This document shows, in pieces, positions 43,391 through 54,882 of a DNA stretch of 54,969 nt (the first letter of the stretch is position 1; each line of letters opens with the position of its first letter). Source of the stretch: Pseudomonadota bacterium. Lineage in GTDB: Bacteria > Pseudomonadota > Gammaproteobacteria > Burkholderiales > Burkholderiaceae_C. Made by a program: the position numbers and the translations under genes. Location: contig JAFEFZ010000262.1 in the NCBI GenBank assembly GCA_018240325.1, positions 1 through 54,969 on the forward strand, read 5' to 3'. The notes under the pieces are model-generated. The model saw only the letters and a list, made by a program, of their open reading frames with translations, had not been told where the DNA came from and did not search any database.

Positions 43391-45538
43391 TCAGCGCGCC
43401 GCAACCCGGTCGGTCACGATCTTCGGGGTGATGAACACCAGCAGTTCGGTCTTCTTGGTGTTGCGCATCGTGTTCTTGAACAGGTTGCCGACGTAGGGGA
43501 TGTCGCCCAGCCACGGCACCTTGTTGACCTGCACCAGGTCTTCCTGCTGGAAGATGCCGCCGATCACGACGGTGCCGCCGTTCTCCACCAGCACCTGCGT
43601 GCGCACGTGCTTGGTGTCGATGGTGTAGCCCTGCAGCGTCAGCGTGCCCTTGCGGTCCTTGTTGACGTCCAGGTCCAGGATCACCTGGCCTTCGGGCGTG
43701 ATCTGCGGCACCACCTCGAGCTTGAGCGTGGCCTTGCGGAAGGTCACCGAGGTGGCGCCGCTGCTGGTGGCCTGCTGGTACGGCAGCTCCTCGCCCTGCT
43801 CGATGATCGCCTTGACCTGGTCGGCGGTGATCACGCGCGGGCTGGACACGACCTTGCCGCGGTTGTCGGCCTCGAGCGCCGACAGCTCCAGGTTCAGGAA
43901 CTGGTTGGCCGACGCGCTGAACAGCGACAGCGCGAAGGTCGCCGCGGCGGCGCCCAGCGCCCCGGTGTTGGCCGGCAGGTTGACGAACTGGGTGTTGCCG
44001 AAGTCCACCGGCGGGCCCTGGCCGGTCTGCGCGCCGATCGCCTGGTAGTTGCCGCCGACCTGCGCGCCCGGGCCGCTGGTGGGCGGGCCGGCCAGGTTGG
44101 CGAAGCCGAGCTTCACGCCCAGGCTGCGGCCGAAGGAATCGTCGGCCTCGACGATGCGCGCCTCGATCAGCACCTGGCGCACCGGGATGTCGATCTTGGC
44201 GATCATCGCCTGCACCTCCTCGAGCTTCGAGGGGATGTCGGTCACGAACAGCTGGTTGGTGCGCTGCTCGAAGATCGCGCTGCCGCGCGCCGACAGGATG
44301 CGCCCGCTGTTCTCGCCGGTGGCGCCGCTCACCGCCTGCCCGACCAGCGCCGATCCCATCAGGCTCTTGGCGACGGACTCGGCGCGCGTGTAGTTGAGCT
44401 GGAAGGCCTGGGTGCGCAGCGGCTCGAGCTCCGAGATCTTGCGGCGCGCCTCGAGGTCGGCCTGCTCGCGGCTGGCCAGCTCTTCCTTCGGCGCGACCCA
44501 CAGCACGTTGCCGTTCTTGCGCACGCCCAGGCCCTTGGCCTGCAGGATGATGTCCAGCGCCTGGTCCCAGGGCACGTCCTTCAGCCGCAGCGTGACGTTG
44601 CCGGTCACGGTGTCGCTGGTGACGACGTTGAAGTTGGTGAAGTCGGCGATCACCTGCAGCAGCGAGCGCACGTCGATGCTCTGGAAGTTCAGGCTGAGCT
44701 TCTCGCCCTGGAAGCCGGGGCCCTGGGTCATCTTGTTCGGGTCGGTCTTGACCGGCCGCACCTCGAGCACGAACTGGTTGTCGGTCTGGTACGCGCTGTG
44801 CTCCCAGTTGCCCTTGGGCTCGACCAGCAGGCGCACGCGGTCGCCGCTCTGGGTGGCCGAGATGGTCTGCACCGGGGTGCCGAAGTCGGTCACGTCCAGG
44901 CGCCGGTGCAGTGATTCGGGCAGCGTCGAGCGCAGGAAGTCGACCACCAGCGCCTGGCCCTGCTGGCGGATGTCGACGCCGACCTGGTTGCTCGGCAGAT
45001 CGACGACGACGCGCCCGGCGCCGTCGGGGCTGCGCTTGAAGTCCAGCCCGCGCACCGCCAGCGGCTGCGCGTTCTGCGCCGGCGCGAAATGCGTGGCCGC
45101 ACCGGCCGCGGGGGCCTGCGCGGCGGCCGCGGGCGCGTCGAGCAGCACGTACAGCGCGTTGCCCTGCTGCTGCAGCCGGTAGTTGGAGGCCTGGCGCAGG
45201 TTGAGCACCAGCCGCGTGCGCTCGCCCGACTGCGCGACGCTGACCGAGCGCACGTTGCCCTGGTTCAGCTCGACCGTGTTGTGGCCGAGCGCGTTGCCCA
45301 CGCCCGGCAGGTCGATCGCCACCCGCGGCGGCGCCTGCACGACGAAGCCGTTGGGCAGCGCGGGCAACGGCTCGGCCAGCTCGATGCGCACGACATCGGC
45401 GCCGGATTGCTGGGTCGAGGTGATCGCCTGGATCACGTTCTGCGCGAACGCGGCGATCGGCAGCCCGATGCCGAGCGCGATCGCAGCCAACCTGGCGCGC
45501 CAATGGTGCATGGTGGGTGTCTCCAACGTCGTCTTCAT
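43391..45538 (-). CDS. pilQ: Type IV pilus secretin PilQ
   Basis: Outer-membrane secretin through which the pilus passes; 715 aa. A signal peptide (IALGIGLPIAAFAQ) is followed by two AMIN-type domains (about 30-270), which bind peptidoglycan, then an STN/N0 domain (KLSLNFQSIDVRSLLQVIADF), an N1 domain and the C-terminal secretin domain: VVSSPRVITADQVKAIIEQG, VPQITPEGQVILDL, VIGGIFQQEDLVQVNKVPWLGDIP and TELLVFITPKIV. ATG 45538 overlaps the pilP stop (ATGA) and fixes the start. Confidence 0.98.
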   Translation of the reverse strand: MKTTLETPTMHHWRARLAAIALGIGLPIAAFAQNVIQAITSTQQSGADVVRIELAEPLPALPNGFVVQAPPRVAIDLPGVGNALGHNTVELNQGNVRSVSVAQSGERTRLVLNLRQASNYRLQQQGNALYVLLDAPAAAAQAPAAGAATHFAPAQNAQPLAVRGLDFKRSPDGAGRVVVDLPSNQVGVDIRQQGQALVVDFLRSTLPESLHRRLDVTDFGTPVQTISATQSGDRVRLLVEPKGNWEHSAYQTDNQFVLEVRPVKTDPNKMTQGPGFQGEKLSLNFQSIDVRSLLQVIADFTNFNVVTSDTVTGNVTLRLKDVPWDQALDIILQAKGLGVRKNGNVLWVAPKEELASREQADLEARRKISELEPLRTQAFQLNYTRAESVAKSLMGSALVGQAVSGATGENSGRILSARGSAIFEQRTNQLFVTDIPSKLEEVQAMIAKIDIPVRQVLIEARIVEADDSFGRSLGVKLGFANLAGPPTSGPGAQVGGNYQAIGAQTGQGPPVDFGNTQFVNLPANTGALGAAAATFALSLFSASANQFLNLELSALEADNRGKVVSSPRVITADQVKAIIEQGEELPYQQATSSGATSVTFRKATLKLEVVPQITPEGQVILDLDVNKDRKGTLTLQGYTIDTKHVRTQVLVENGGTVVIGGIFQQEDLVQVNKVPWLGDIPYVGNLFKNTMRNTKKTELLVFITPKIVTDRVAAR

Positions 45539-46080
45539 CGCGCCTTCTCCTGCAGCTGCAGCGTGGCGGCGCGCTCGATCCATTCGCCCGCGGCGTCCTG
45601 CACGATCTCGCGCAGCACGACCTGGGTCTCGGTGATCTGGGTGATGCGCCCGTAGTTCTGGCCCAGGTAGTCGCCGGGCCTGACCTGGTACAGCAGGTTG
45701 TCGACCTTGAGCAGCGCGACCGGCCGGCCGTCCCGGGCGACGCTGCCGACCATCGTCATGCTGTCCAGCGGATAGGCCTCGAGCGGCTCGCGGCGCCGGT
45801 TCAGCTCGGCGCCGAGCAGTGCGTTCGGCTCGCGCGCCTCCATCTTCAGCGCCACCGACAGCTTCTGCGGGCTGAAGGGCTCGACGCCCTGCGACGAGCT
45901 GTAGGGCTGCGGGTCGAACTTCGGCGGCGGCGACAGCGGCGTGACGTTCGGCTTGGTCTGCCGGCGCTGCTGCTCCATCCAGCCTTGCAGCTCCTCGTTC
46001 TCGCCGCCGCAGCCGGCCAGCAGCGCGAGCAGCACCGCCAGCGCGGCGGCGGACCCGGTGCGCTTCGTCAGGCCCTTCAC
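45535..46080 (-). CDS. pilP: Type IV pilus lipoprotein PilP
   Basis: Inner-membrane lipoprotein (181 aa) linking PilN/PilO to PilQ. The signal ends LLAGCGG, giving a lipobox cysteine near residue 24. An unstructured Pro/Gln-rich stretch follows, then the small beta domain with YPLDSMTMVGSVARDG and LLKVDNLLYQVRPGDYLGQNYGRI. The start is GTG 46080 with GTGA overlapping the pilO stop. Confidence 0.97.
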   Translation of the reverse strand: MKGLTKRTGSAAALAVLLALLAGCGGENEELQGWMEQQRRQTKPNVTPLSPPPKFDPQPYSSSQGVEPFSPQKLSVALKMEAREPNALLGAELNRRREPLEAYPLDSMTMVGSVARDGRPVALLKVDNLLYQVRPGDYLGQNYGRITQITETQVVLREIVQDAAGEWIERAATLQLQEKAR

Positions 46081-46778
46081 GGCTTCGCTCCCTTGGCCTT
46101 GTCGGCGGCCGCCTTCTTCTGCTTCTGCTGCTCGGCGATCTCGTTCGCGTCGAGGTAGCGGTAGGTGCGCGCGGTCGCCTCCATCGCCAGCTGGCCCGAG
46201 GCCGCGTCCTTGGACGACACCGGCACGATCGCCAGGTTCTGCAGCGTGACGATGCGGCTCAGGTTGGCCACGTCGGCGGCGAAGGCACCCATGTCGTTGT
46301 AGCGGCCGCTGACCTTGATCGCGATCGGCAGCTCGGCGTAGTAGTCCTTGACCTCGACCTGCCCGGGGCGGAACAGCTCGAACTGCAGGCCGCGGCCGAG
46401 GCCCGCCTGGTTGATGTCGGACAGCAGCGCGTCCATCTCGGCCTTGCCCGGCAGCTGCTTCTCCAGCTGGATCACGTATTCCTGGACCTGCAGCTTCTGC
46501 TTGCGCAGCTCGGCCAGGTTGACCGCCTGCGCGAGCTTGCTCTGGTACTCGGTCTTGAGCTGGGGCTCGCGGTCGCGCGCGGCCTGCAGCTCGTCGGCGG
46601 CGTCGGACAGCAGCACGAACCACGCGGCCACGAGCACGGCCGCGACCATCGCGGCCCAGACCGCGATCTTGGGCAGCAGCGGCCACTGGCCGGGCTGCTT
46701 CGGGTCGAGCCCGCGAAACTGCGAGGCAGCCTGCCCGGCCAGGCTGCTGAAGTCGGTGGTGGTGGCCTTGGCGTTCAT
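46077..46778 (-). CDS. pilO: Type IV pilus inner-membrane protein PilO
   Basis: Alignment-complex protein (233 aa): one transmembrane helix (KIAVWAAMVAAVLVAAWFVLL), a coiled coil rich in Gln/Leu/Lys (about 75-125) and a ferredoxin-like periplasmic domain with FRPGQVEVKDYYAELPI and RIVTLQNLAIVP. The C-terminus is a Lys/Ala-rich tail. Start ATG 46778 is preferred over an upstream frame extension because it matches the family MNAK-type N-terminus; the pilN stop lies 7 bases before it. Confidence 0.97.
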   Translation of the reverse strand: MNAKATTTDFSSLAGQAASQFRGLDPKQPGQWPLLPKIAVWAAMVAAVLVAAWFVLLSDAADELQAARDREPQLKTEYQSKLAQAVNLAELRKQKLQVQEYVIQLEKQLPGKAEMDALLSDINQAGLGRGLQFELFRPGQVEVKDYYAELPIAIKVSGRYNDMGAFAADVANLSRIVTLQNLAIVPVSSKDAASGQLAMEATARTYRYLDANEIAEQQKQKKAAADKAKGAKP

Positions 46779-46785
46779 GGCGGTC

Positions 46786-47412
46786 TCAGGTGGCCTTGCT
46801 CGCCGCGGCGCTGGCGGCACCAGCCGGCGCCGACGCGGCCGCCGGGGCCTGCGGCCGCTTCAGCGACAGCCGCAACGAGAATTCGTTGAGCCGGCGCGCG
46901 TCGCGCGGCGCGCCCGGACCCTGGGCCGCGGTCTTGATCTCGACCAGCTCGGGCTTCTCCAGCCACGGCGAGTTGTACAGGGTGTTGCGCAGGAACTCCG
47001 ACACGCGCTCGTTGGTCTGCGCCATGCCGGTGACCTGCACCACCTGGCCCGTCTGCTTGACGCTGGTCAGGTACACGCCCTCGGGCGTCTGCTTGACCAG
47101 CTCGTCGAGCAGGTGCACCGGCATGTTGCGGTCGGTCTGCAGATCTTCGACCGCCTTCTGGCGTGCCTTGAGCGCCTCGATCTCGGAGCGCAGCTGCGCG
47201 ATGTCCTTGATCTGCGCGTCGAGCCGGCCGATCTCGGCCTGCAGGAAGCCGTTGCGCGCCTGCTGCGCCGCGGTCAGCTGCGACAGCATGCCGTACCAGA
47301 CGGCGGCGATCGCCGCGCCGACCACGGCGCTGGCCGCCAGCCCCGCGAAGAATGCGCGCCGCCGCGCGCGCCGCCGCGCCTCGCGGTGCGGCAGCAGGTT
47401 GATCAGGATCAC
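46786..47412 (-). CDS. pilN: Type IV pilus inner-membrane protein PilN
   Basis: Bitopic membrane protein, 208 aa. The cytoplasmic N-terminus ILINLLPHREARRR is the conserved segment that binds PilM. It is followed by a transmembrane helix (FAGLAASAVVGAAIAAVWYGML), a coiled coil (about 55-105) and a ferredoxin-like domain. The start is GTG 47412, overlapping the pilM stop (GTGA). The C-terminus is Ala-rich. Confidence 0.97.
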   Translation of the reverse strand: MILINLLPHREARRRARRRAFFAGLAASAVVGAAIAAVWYGMLSQLTAAQQARNGFLQAEIGRLDAQIKDIAQLRSEIEALKARQKAVEDLQTDRNMPVHLLDELVKQTPEGVYLTSVKQTGQVVQVTGMAQTNERVSEFLRNTLYNSPWLEKPELVEIKTAAQGPGAPRDARRLNEFSLRLSLKRPQAPAAASAPAGAASAAASKAT

Positions 47413-48488
47413 TGCTCGTACCTCCGCATCGCCAGGCCGCAGGCCGTCAGGTACGACGGCGCCTCGCGCCGCAGTGCCTGTTCGCGCACCGCGGAGCCGA
47501 GCTTCATGTGCTCGAAGGGGTTGACCACCTGCGACGCGAAGCCGGTGAGCTCGGTCACCCGGTCCTTCAGCCCCGGCAGCGTGGCAGTGCCGCCGGCGAG
47601 CATCACGTAGTGCACCTTGTGGTGCGGCGTGCTGGTGAAGAAGTACTGCAGCGCACGGCCGATCTCCTGCGACAGGTTGTCGACGAAGGGCCGCAGGATC
47701 GCGTCGCGGTAGTCGTCGGGCAGGTCGGCGCTGAGCTTCTTGGCCTCGGCCTCCTCGAAGGACAGGCCGTACTGGCGGCTGATCAGCTGCGTCAGCTGGC
47801 TGCCGCCGAAGGCCTGGTCGCGGTCGTACAGCATCTCGTCGTCGCGCAGCACCTTCAGGCTGGTGGTGTCGGCGCCGATCTCGAACAGCGCCACGAGCGC
47901 GTCGCGCCCCTCGTTGGGCAGCGCGGCCACCAGCCGGCTCATCGCCAGGCGCGACGCGTGCGACTCGATGTCGAGCACCACCGGCTTCAGCCCGGCGGCC
48001 TCGGCCAGGCCCTGGCGGTCCTGCACGCGATCCTTGCGCGACGCGGCGATCAGCACCTCGACGTCGCCCGCAGAAGTGGCGCTCGGCCCGATCACGCAGA
48101 AGTCGAGGCTGACTTCGTCCAGCGAGAACGGGATGTACTGGTTGGCTTCGGACTCGACCTGCAGCTCCATCTCTTCTTCGCGCAGGCCGGCGGGCAGCAT
48201 GATCTTCTTGGTGATCACCGCCGACTGCGGCATCGCCATCACCACTTCCCGGGTGCGGGTGCCGCTCTTGCCGACCACGCGGCGGACTGCGCCCGCCACT
48301 TCGTCGAACTTCTCGATCTGGCCATCGGTGATCCAGCCCTTCTCGAAGGGCTCGGAGGCGAAGCGCTCGAGCACCAGTTCACCGGCCGGCGTGCGGCCGA
48401 GCTCGACCAGCTTGGCGCTGGACGAACTGATGTCCAGACCGATCATCGGCGGATGCTTGCGGCCCAGCAGCTGGTTGATGAAACTCAC
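47409..48488 (-). CDS. pilM: Type IV pilus assembly protein PilM
   Basis: Actin-like cytoplasmic ATPase fold, 359 aa, forming the base of the PilMNOP alignment complex. IGLDISSSSAKLVEL is the phosphate-1 motif of the actin/FtsA fold, FEIGADTTSLKVL phosphate 2, and VMLAGGTATLPGL the adenosine motif; VESEANQYIPF is typical of PilM. The start is GTG 48488 (VSFINQLLGRK), with GGGAG about 10 bases upstream; the longer frame further up crosses the promoter region. First gene of pilMNOPQ. Confidence 0.97.
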   Translation of the reverse strand: MSFINQLLGRKHPPMIGLDISSSSAKLVELGRTPAGELVLERFASEPFEKGWITDGQIEKFDEVAGAVRRVVGKSGTRTREVVMAMPQSAVITKKIMLPAGLREEEMELQVESEANQYIPFSLDEVSLDFCVIGPSATSAGDVEVLIAASRKDRVQDRQGLAEAAGLKPVVLDIESHASRLAMSRLVAALPNEGRDALVALFEIGADTTSLKVLRDDEMLYDRDQAFGGSQLTQLISRQYGLSFEEAEAKKLSADLPDDYRDAILRPFVDNLSQEIGRALQYFFTSTPHHKVHYVMLAGGTATLPGLKDRVTELTGFASQVVNPFEHMKLGSAVREQALRREAPSYLTACGLAMRRYEQ

Positions 48489-48508
48489 GGGGAATGTCTC
48501 CCATCGCC

Positions 48509-48523
48509 CCCCCGAATCGGGGG
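48509..48523. promoter_or_regulatory. 15-bp palindrome upstream of pilM
   Basis: CCCCCGA-A-TCGGGGG, perfect apart from its central base, 20-34 bases before the pilM GTG. It could be an operator or an RNA hairpin just upstream of the ribosome site. Confidence 0.5.
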
Positions 48524-48583
48524 ATCCCGATGCTAAGAAGTTACTTGAATCGTAGCAGCAAGGCCTTTGTGGCCGAACGCAAA

Positions 48584-48597
48584 ACTTCGCACGAAGT
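48584..48597. promoter_or_regulatory. Palindrome in the pilM-ponA divergent region
   Basis: ACTTCG-CA-CGAAGT, perfect 6-bp arms, roughly midway in the 251-bp divergent spacer. It resembles a dimeric repressor or activator site; no regulator is known for it. Confidence 0.35.
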
Positions 48598-48698
48598 CTG
48601 CCCGTCGTTGCCGCCGGCCGACGCCTCGAACAACGCCGCAAAGCACTCGCAATCCGCCCGGCGCGGCCCCGCATGCCCGGTGCCGGGCTGGATCCCGA

Positions 48699-48717
48699 GC
48701 CGATTTCTATAATCGGC
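48699..48717 (+). promoter_or_regulatory. ponA -10 box inside an inverted repeat
   Basis: A consensus TATAAT (48708-48713) lies 26 bases before the ponA ATG. It is framed by GCCGATT (48699-48705) and AATCGGC (48711-48717), so a protein bound to the palindrome would cover the -10. The -35 region is weak (GGGCTG at 17 bases). Confidence 0.55.
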
Positions 48718-48739
48718 GCCTCTTCCGTTCGGGACTTTC

Positions 48740-51118
48740 ATGAGCGCAGCACGCGCCGCCCAGCCCGAGCCGCCGGCAACGGCACCGCAGCGTCCGGCCC
48801 CGCCCGGCGGCAGCGGGCCGCGCGGCTTGTGGCGCATCATCGTCTGGATCCTCCTGCTCGCGGGCGCAGCCGTCGCGGCGTTGCTGCTGGCGGTCGGCAT
48901 CGCGGTGGCGGTGGCCTACCCGAACGTGCCCGAGATCGGCGGCCTGGCCGACTACCGGCCGAAGCTGCCGATGCGAATCTACGCGGCCGACGGCGTGCTG
49001 CTCGGCGAATTCGGCGAAGAACGGCGCAACTTCACGCCGATCGCGCAGATGCCGCAGGTGCTGAAGGACGCGGTGCTCGCCGCCGAGGACGCGCGCTTCT
49101 ACGAGCACGGCGGCGTCGACCCGCGCGGCGTGCTGCGCGCGCTGCTGGCCAACCTGCGCGACGCGCGCAGCCAGGGCGCCTCGACGATCACGATGCAGGT
49201 GGCCAAGAACTTCTACCTGTCCAGCGAGAAGACCTACACGCGCAAGCTCTACGAGCTGCTGCTGACGCTCAAGATCGAGGCGCTGCTGAGCAAGGAGCAG
49301 ATCCTCGAGCTGTACATGAACCAGATCTTCCTCGGCCAGCGCGCCTTCGGCTTCGCCGCGGCCAGCGAGATCTACTTCGGCAAGCCGGTGGGCGAGCTGA
49401 CGCTGGCCGAGGCGGCGATGCTCGCCGGCCTGCCGGCGGCGCCTTCGGCCTACAACCCGATCAGCAACCCCAAGCGCGCGCAGCAGCGGCAGCACGTGAT
49501 CCTCGGCCGCATGCTCGACGAAGACTTCATCACGCGGGCGCAGTACGACGCCGCGCGCGCGCAGGTGCTGCGCTTTCGCACACCGCACGAGGTGCCGGTG
49601 CATGCCGAGTACGCGGTCGAGACCGCGCGCCAGCTGGTCTATGCGCAATACGGCGCCGACGCCTACACGCGCGGGCTGAACGTGGTGCTGACGGTCAAGT
49701 CCGCCGAGCAGGCCGCCGCCTACCGCGCGCTGCGCCGTGGGCTGATGGCCTACGAGCAGCGCCAGCTCTACCGCGGCCCGGAAGCCTATGTCGACCTGCC
49801 GGCGGCACCCGAGCAGGTCGACGCGCGCGTGACCGAGGCGCTGGCCGAACACCCGGACAACGACGAGCTGCGCGCCGCCGTGGTACTCGAGGCGTCGCCG
49901 CGCAAGGTGGTGGCGATGCTGCAGAGCGGCGAGACGATCACCGTCACCGGCGACGGCCTGAAGCCGGTGGCCTCGGGCCTGTCGGACAAGGCCGGCCCCA
50001 AGACGCAGATCCGCCGAGGCGCGGTGGTGCGCGCGATCCGCACGGACAAGGGCGGTTGGGCGCTGACCCAGGTGCCCGAGGTCGAAGGCGCGTTCGTCGC
50101 GCTCGACCCCGACACCGGCGCGATCCGCGCGCTGGTCGGCGGCTTCGACTACGACAAGAGCAAGTTCAACCACGTGACCCAGGCGTGGCGCCAGCCGGGT
50201 TCGGCCTTCAAGCCCTTCATCTACTCGGCGGCGCTGGAGCGCGGCTTCACGCCGGCGACGGTGGTCAACGACGCGCCGCTGTTCTTCGATGCCGGCACCA
50301 CCGGCAGCCAGCCCTGGGAGCCGAAGAACTACGACGGCAAGTTCGAAGGCCCGATGCCGCTGCGCACCGCGCTGGCGCGCTCGAAGAACATGGTGTCGAT
50401 CCGCGTGCTGCAGGCGGTGGGCGCGGGCAACGCGCAGCAATGGATCACGCGCTTCGGCTTCGACGCCGACAAGCACCCGCCGTACCTGACGATGGCGCTG
50501 GGCGCCGGCTCGGTCACGCCGCTGCAGATGGCCAGCGCCTTCGGCGTGTTCGCCAACGGCGGGTACCTGCTGCCGCCGGTGCTGATCGCGCGCATCACCG
50601 ACAACCGCGGCCAGGTGCTGCAGCAGTTCCAGCCGCCGCCGCTCGACGACTCGCGGCGCGCGATCGACGCGCGCAACGCCTTCGTGATGGACACGATGCT
50701 GCAGGAGGTCACGCGCTCGGGCACCGCGGCGTCGGCCAGGCGCGCGCTCGGCCGCGGCGACATCTTCGGCAAGACCGGCACCACCAACGATTCGATGGAC
50801 GCCTGGTTCGCCGGCTTCCAGCGTCACCTGGTGGCGGTGGTGTGGATCGGCTACGACACGCCGCGCAAGCTGGGCGACCGCGAAACCGGCGGCGGCCTGG
50901 CGCTGCCGGTGTGGATCGAATTCATGTCGCAGGCGCTCAAGGGCGTGCCGGTTTCCGAGCCGGCGCCGCCCGAAGGCGTGGTGCAGGTGGACGGCGACTG
51001 GGTCTTCGACGAATTCGCCGGCGGCCGCGGCGTCAAGGATCTGGGCCTCGAAGACGTGGTGCCGCAGGCGCCGACGCCCGAAGAGCGGCGCAGCATCCTC
51101 GACCTGTTCCGCCGCTGA
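48740..51118 (+). CDS. mrcA: Penicillin-binding protein 1A
   Basis: Bifunctional class A PBP (792 aa) that polymerises and cross-links peptidoglycan in the periplasm. A Pro-rich cytoplasmic start and one transmembrane helix (IIVWILLLAGAAVAALLLAV) precede the GT51 domain, with catalytic Glu116 in AAEDARFYEHGG and QGASTITMQVAKNFYL. An OB-like insert follows (about 310-420). The transpeptidase has Ser488 in QPGSAFKPF (SxxK), SKN in LARSKNMVSI and KTG at 678 in FGKTGTTNDSMDAW. Divergent from pilMNOPQ, the usual betaproteobacterial arrangement. Confidence 0.98.
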   Translation: MSAARAAQPEPPATAPQRPAPPGGSGPRGLWRIIVWILLLAGAAVAALLLAVGIAVAVAYPNVPEIGGLADYRPKLPMRIYAADGVLLGEFGEERRNFTPIAQMPQVLKDAVLAAEDARFYEHGGVDPRGVLRALLANLRDARSQGASTITMQVAKNFYLSSEKTYTRKLYELLLTLKIEALLSKEQILELYMNQIFLGQRAFGFAAASEIYFGKPVGELTLAEAAMLAGLPAAPSAYNPISNPKRAQQRQHVILGRMLDEDFITRAQYDAARAQVLRFRTPHEVPVHAEYAVETARQLVYAQYGADAYTRGLNVVLTVKSAEQAAAYRALRRGLMAYEQRQLYRGPEAYVDLPAAPEQVDARVTEALAEHPDNDELRAAVVLEASPRKVVAMLQSGETITVTGDGLKPVASGLSDKAGPKTQIRRGAVVRAIRTDKGGWALTQVPEVEGAFVALDPDTGAIRALVGGFDYDKSKFNHVTQAWRQPGSAFKPFIYSAALERGFTPATVVNDAPLFFDAGTTGSQPWEPKNYDGKFEGPMPLRTALARSKNMVSIRVLQAVGAGNAQQWITRFGFDADKHPPYLTMALGAGSVTPLQMASAFGVFANGGYLLPPVLIARITDNRGQVLQQFQPPPLDDSRRAIDARNAFVMDTMLQEVTRSGTAASARRALGRGDIFGKTGTTNDSMDAWFAGFQRHLVAVVWIGYDTPRKLGDRETGGGLALPVWIEFMSQALKGVPVSEPAPPEGVVQVDGDWVFDEFAGGRGVKDLGLEDVVPQAPTPEERRSILDLFRR

Positions 51119-51201
51119 TGCGCATCACCCGGGCCGCCGCCCCGCATCCTGGATGCCGGCCCGGCGGATGCAGGCCGGGCCGCGCCGGCCCGGCGGCTGG
51201 C

Positions 51202-51207
51202 TAGAAT
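51202..51207 (+). promoter_or_regulatory. -10 box (TAGAAT) for lptM-lysA, leaderless type
   Basis: TAGAAT ends 6 bases before the lptM ATG at 51214, so transcription would begin at the start codon itself. There is no room for a Shine-Dalgarno site. No clear -35 box. Confidence 0.5.
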
Positions 51208-51213
51208 TTCCCG

Positions 51214-51429
51214 ATGACTGCGAACCCGGATCGGCGTGCCGCGATGCGGCGGCAGCGCGCCGGCGCCCCACGCGGCGCCACGATCGCACTGCTGGCGTGC
51301 GCGGCGGCCGGCTGCGGCCAGAAGGGGCCGCTGGTGCTGCCGCCGCCCGCTGCCGCAGCGTCCGCGCCGGCCGCATCGGCAGCGGCGGGCGCGGCCTCGA
51401 CCCCAGCCGCCGGGACGCCGGCGCGATGA
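51214..51429 (+). CDS. lptM: LptM-like lipoprotein (YifL family)
   Basis: Small lipoprotein, 71 aa. After a basic N-terminus and short hydrophobic core the lipobox AAGC gives Cys34, followed by GQKGPLVLPP, the diagnostic motif of LptM/YifL. In E. coli LptM assists assembly and disulfide maturation of the LPS translocon LptD. The rest is an Ala/Pro-rich linker. Its stop overlaps the lysA ATG (ATGA), the conserved lptM-lysA arrangement. Confidence 0.9.
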   Translation: MTANPDRRAAMRRQRAGAPRGATIALLACAAAGCGQKGPLVLPPPAAAASAPAASAAAGAASTPAAGTPAR

Positions 51430-52708
51430 AGCCCACGCTGCCGGGCGCCCCGCAGCTGCAGCGCGTCGGCGATGCGCTGCAGCTCGACGGCTGCGACCTC
51501 GACGCGCTCGCGCGCCAGTTCGGCACGCCGCTGTACGTCTATTCGCAGCGCGCGATGCTGGAGGCGCTGGCCGCGTACCGGCGCGCGCTGGCCGGCCGCC
51601 GCCACCTGGTGTGCTATGCCTGCAAGGCCAACGCCAACCTGGCGGTGCTGCAGAGCTTCGCCTGCGCCGGCTGCGGCTTCGACATCGTGTCGGCCGGCGA
51701 GCTGGCGCGGGTGCTGGCCGCCGGCGGCGCGGCGTCGCGGGTGGTGTTCTCCGGCGTCGGCAAGACCGCTGCCGAGATGCGCAGGGCGCTGCAGGCCGGC
51801 GTGCGCTGCTTCAACGTCGAGAGCCTGCCCGAGCTCGAACGGCTGTCGCAGGTGGCCGAAGCGCTCGGCGTGCCCGCGCCGGTGAGCCTGCGCGTGAACC
51901 CCGACGTCGACGCCGGCACCCACCCATACATCTCCACCGGGCTGAAGACCGACAAGTTCGGCATCGCGCACGCGCAGGCGCGCGAGGCGTACCGGTTCGC
52001 GGCGTCGCTGCCGGGGCTGCGGATCGAGGGCATCGACTGCCACATCGGCTCGCAGATCACCCAGGTGGAACCGTACCTGGACGCGCTCGACCGGCTGCTC
52101 GACCTGGTCGAGTCGGTCGAGGCCGACGGGCTGCGCATCCGCCACCTCGACATCGGCGGCGGCCTGGGCATCACCTACCGCGACGAGCAGCCGCCGCAGG
52201 CCGAGGTGCTGGTGCGCCGGCTGGTGCAGCGGCTCGACGAGCGCGGCCACGGCCACCGCGAGCTGCTGCTCGAACCCGGGCGGTCGCTGGTCGGCAATGC
52301 CGGCGTGCTGCTGACCGAGGTGCTGTACCTGAAGACGGCGGCGGATGCCGACGGCAAGCACTTCTGCATCGTCGACGCCGCGATGAACGACATGGCGCGC
52401 CCGGCGCTGTACGACGCCTGGATGGCGATCGAGCCCTGCCGGCTGCGCGGCGGCACGCCGCGGCGCTGGGACATCGTCGGCCCGGTGTGCGAATCGGGCG
52501 ACTGGCTCGGCCGCGACCGCGAGCTCGACCTGCGGCCCGGCGACACGCTGGCGATGCTGTCGGCCGGCGCCTACGGCATGGCGATGAGCAGCAACTACAA
52601 CAGCCGGCCGCGCGCCGCCGAGGTGCTGATCGTCGACGGCCGCCCGAAGCTGGTGCGCGCGCGCGAATCGGTTGCCGCGCTGTTTGCCGGCGAGTACCTG
52701 CTGCAGGA

Positions 52709-52712
<4 letters not shown>
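51426..52712 (+). CDS. lysA: Diaminopimelate decarboxylase
   Basis: PLP enzyme (428 aa) that makes L-lysine from meso-diaminopimelate. The PLP lysine is Lys67 in [24 protein letters not shown] and [11 protein letters not shown] bind PLP phosphate, and the catalytic cysteine from the partner subunit is in [10 protein letters not shown]; the C-terminal [14 protein letters not shown] is also conserved. Start ATG 51426 overlaps the lptM stop. The final TAG shares CTAG with the stop codon of the convergent dppF gene. Confidence 0.98.
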
Positions 52713-54741
<2,029 letters not shown>

Positions 54742-54792
54742 CTCGGTTGCTCCACTGTATGGCGCTGGAGTGCCAGACGCCTTGGAACTGCC

Positions 54793-54859
54793 GTCGATCC
54801 GTTGCGGCCCTTCGGGAAGTCCGCCGTTCTTCGTCGGGTTCTTGGACCGTTGAGGCAAA
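54793..54859 (+). repeat. Dispersed intergenic repeat A, copy 2
   Basis: 67 bp with 61 matches to 9916-9982. Located 52 bases upstream of the dppD start. Read toward the gene it translates as ...[11 protein letters not shown]..., compared with ...[11 protein letters not shown]... ahead of hisB. Confidence 0.85.
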
Positions 54860-54882
54860 CCCGCCGAAGGGGCAGCCGGCTG

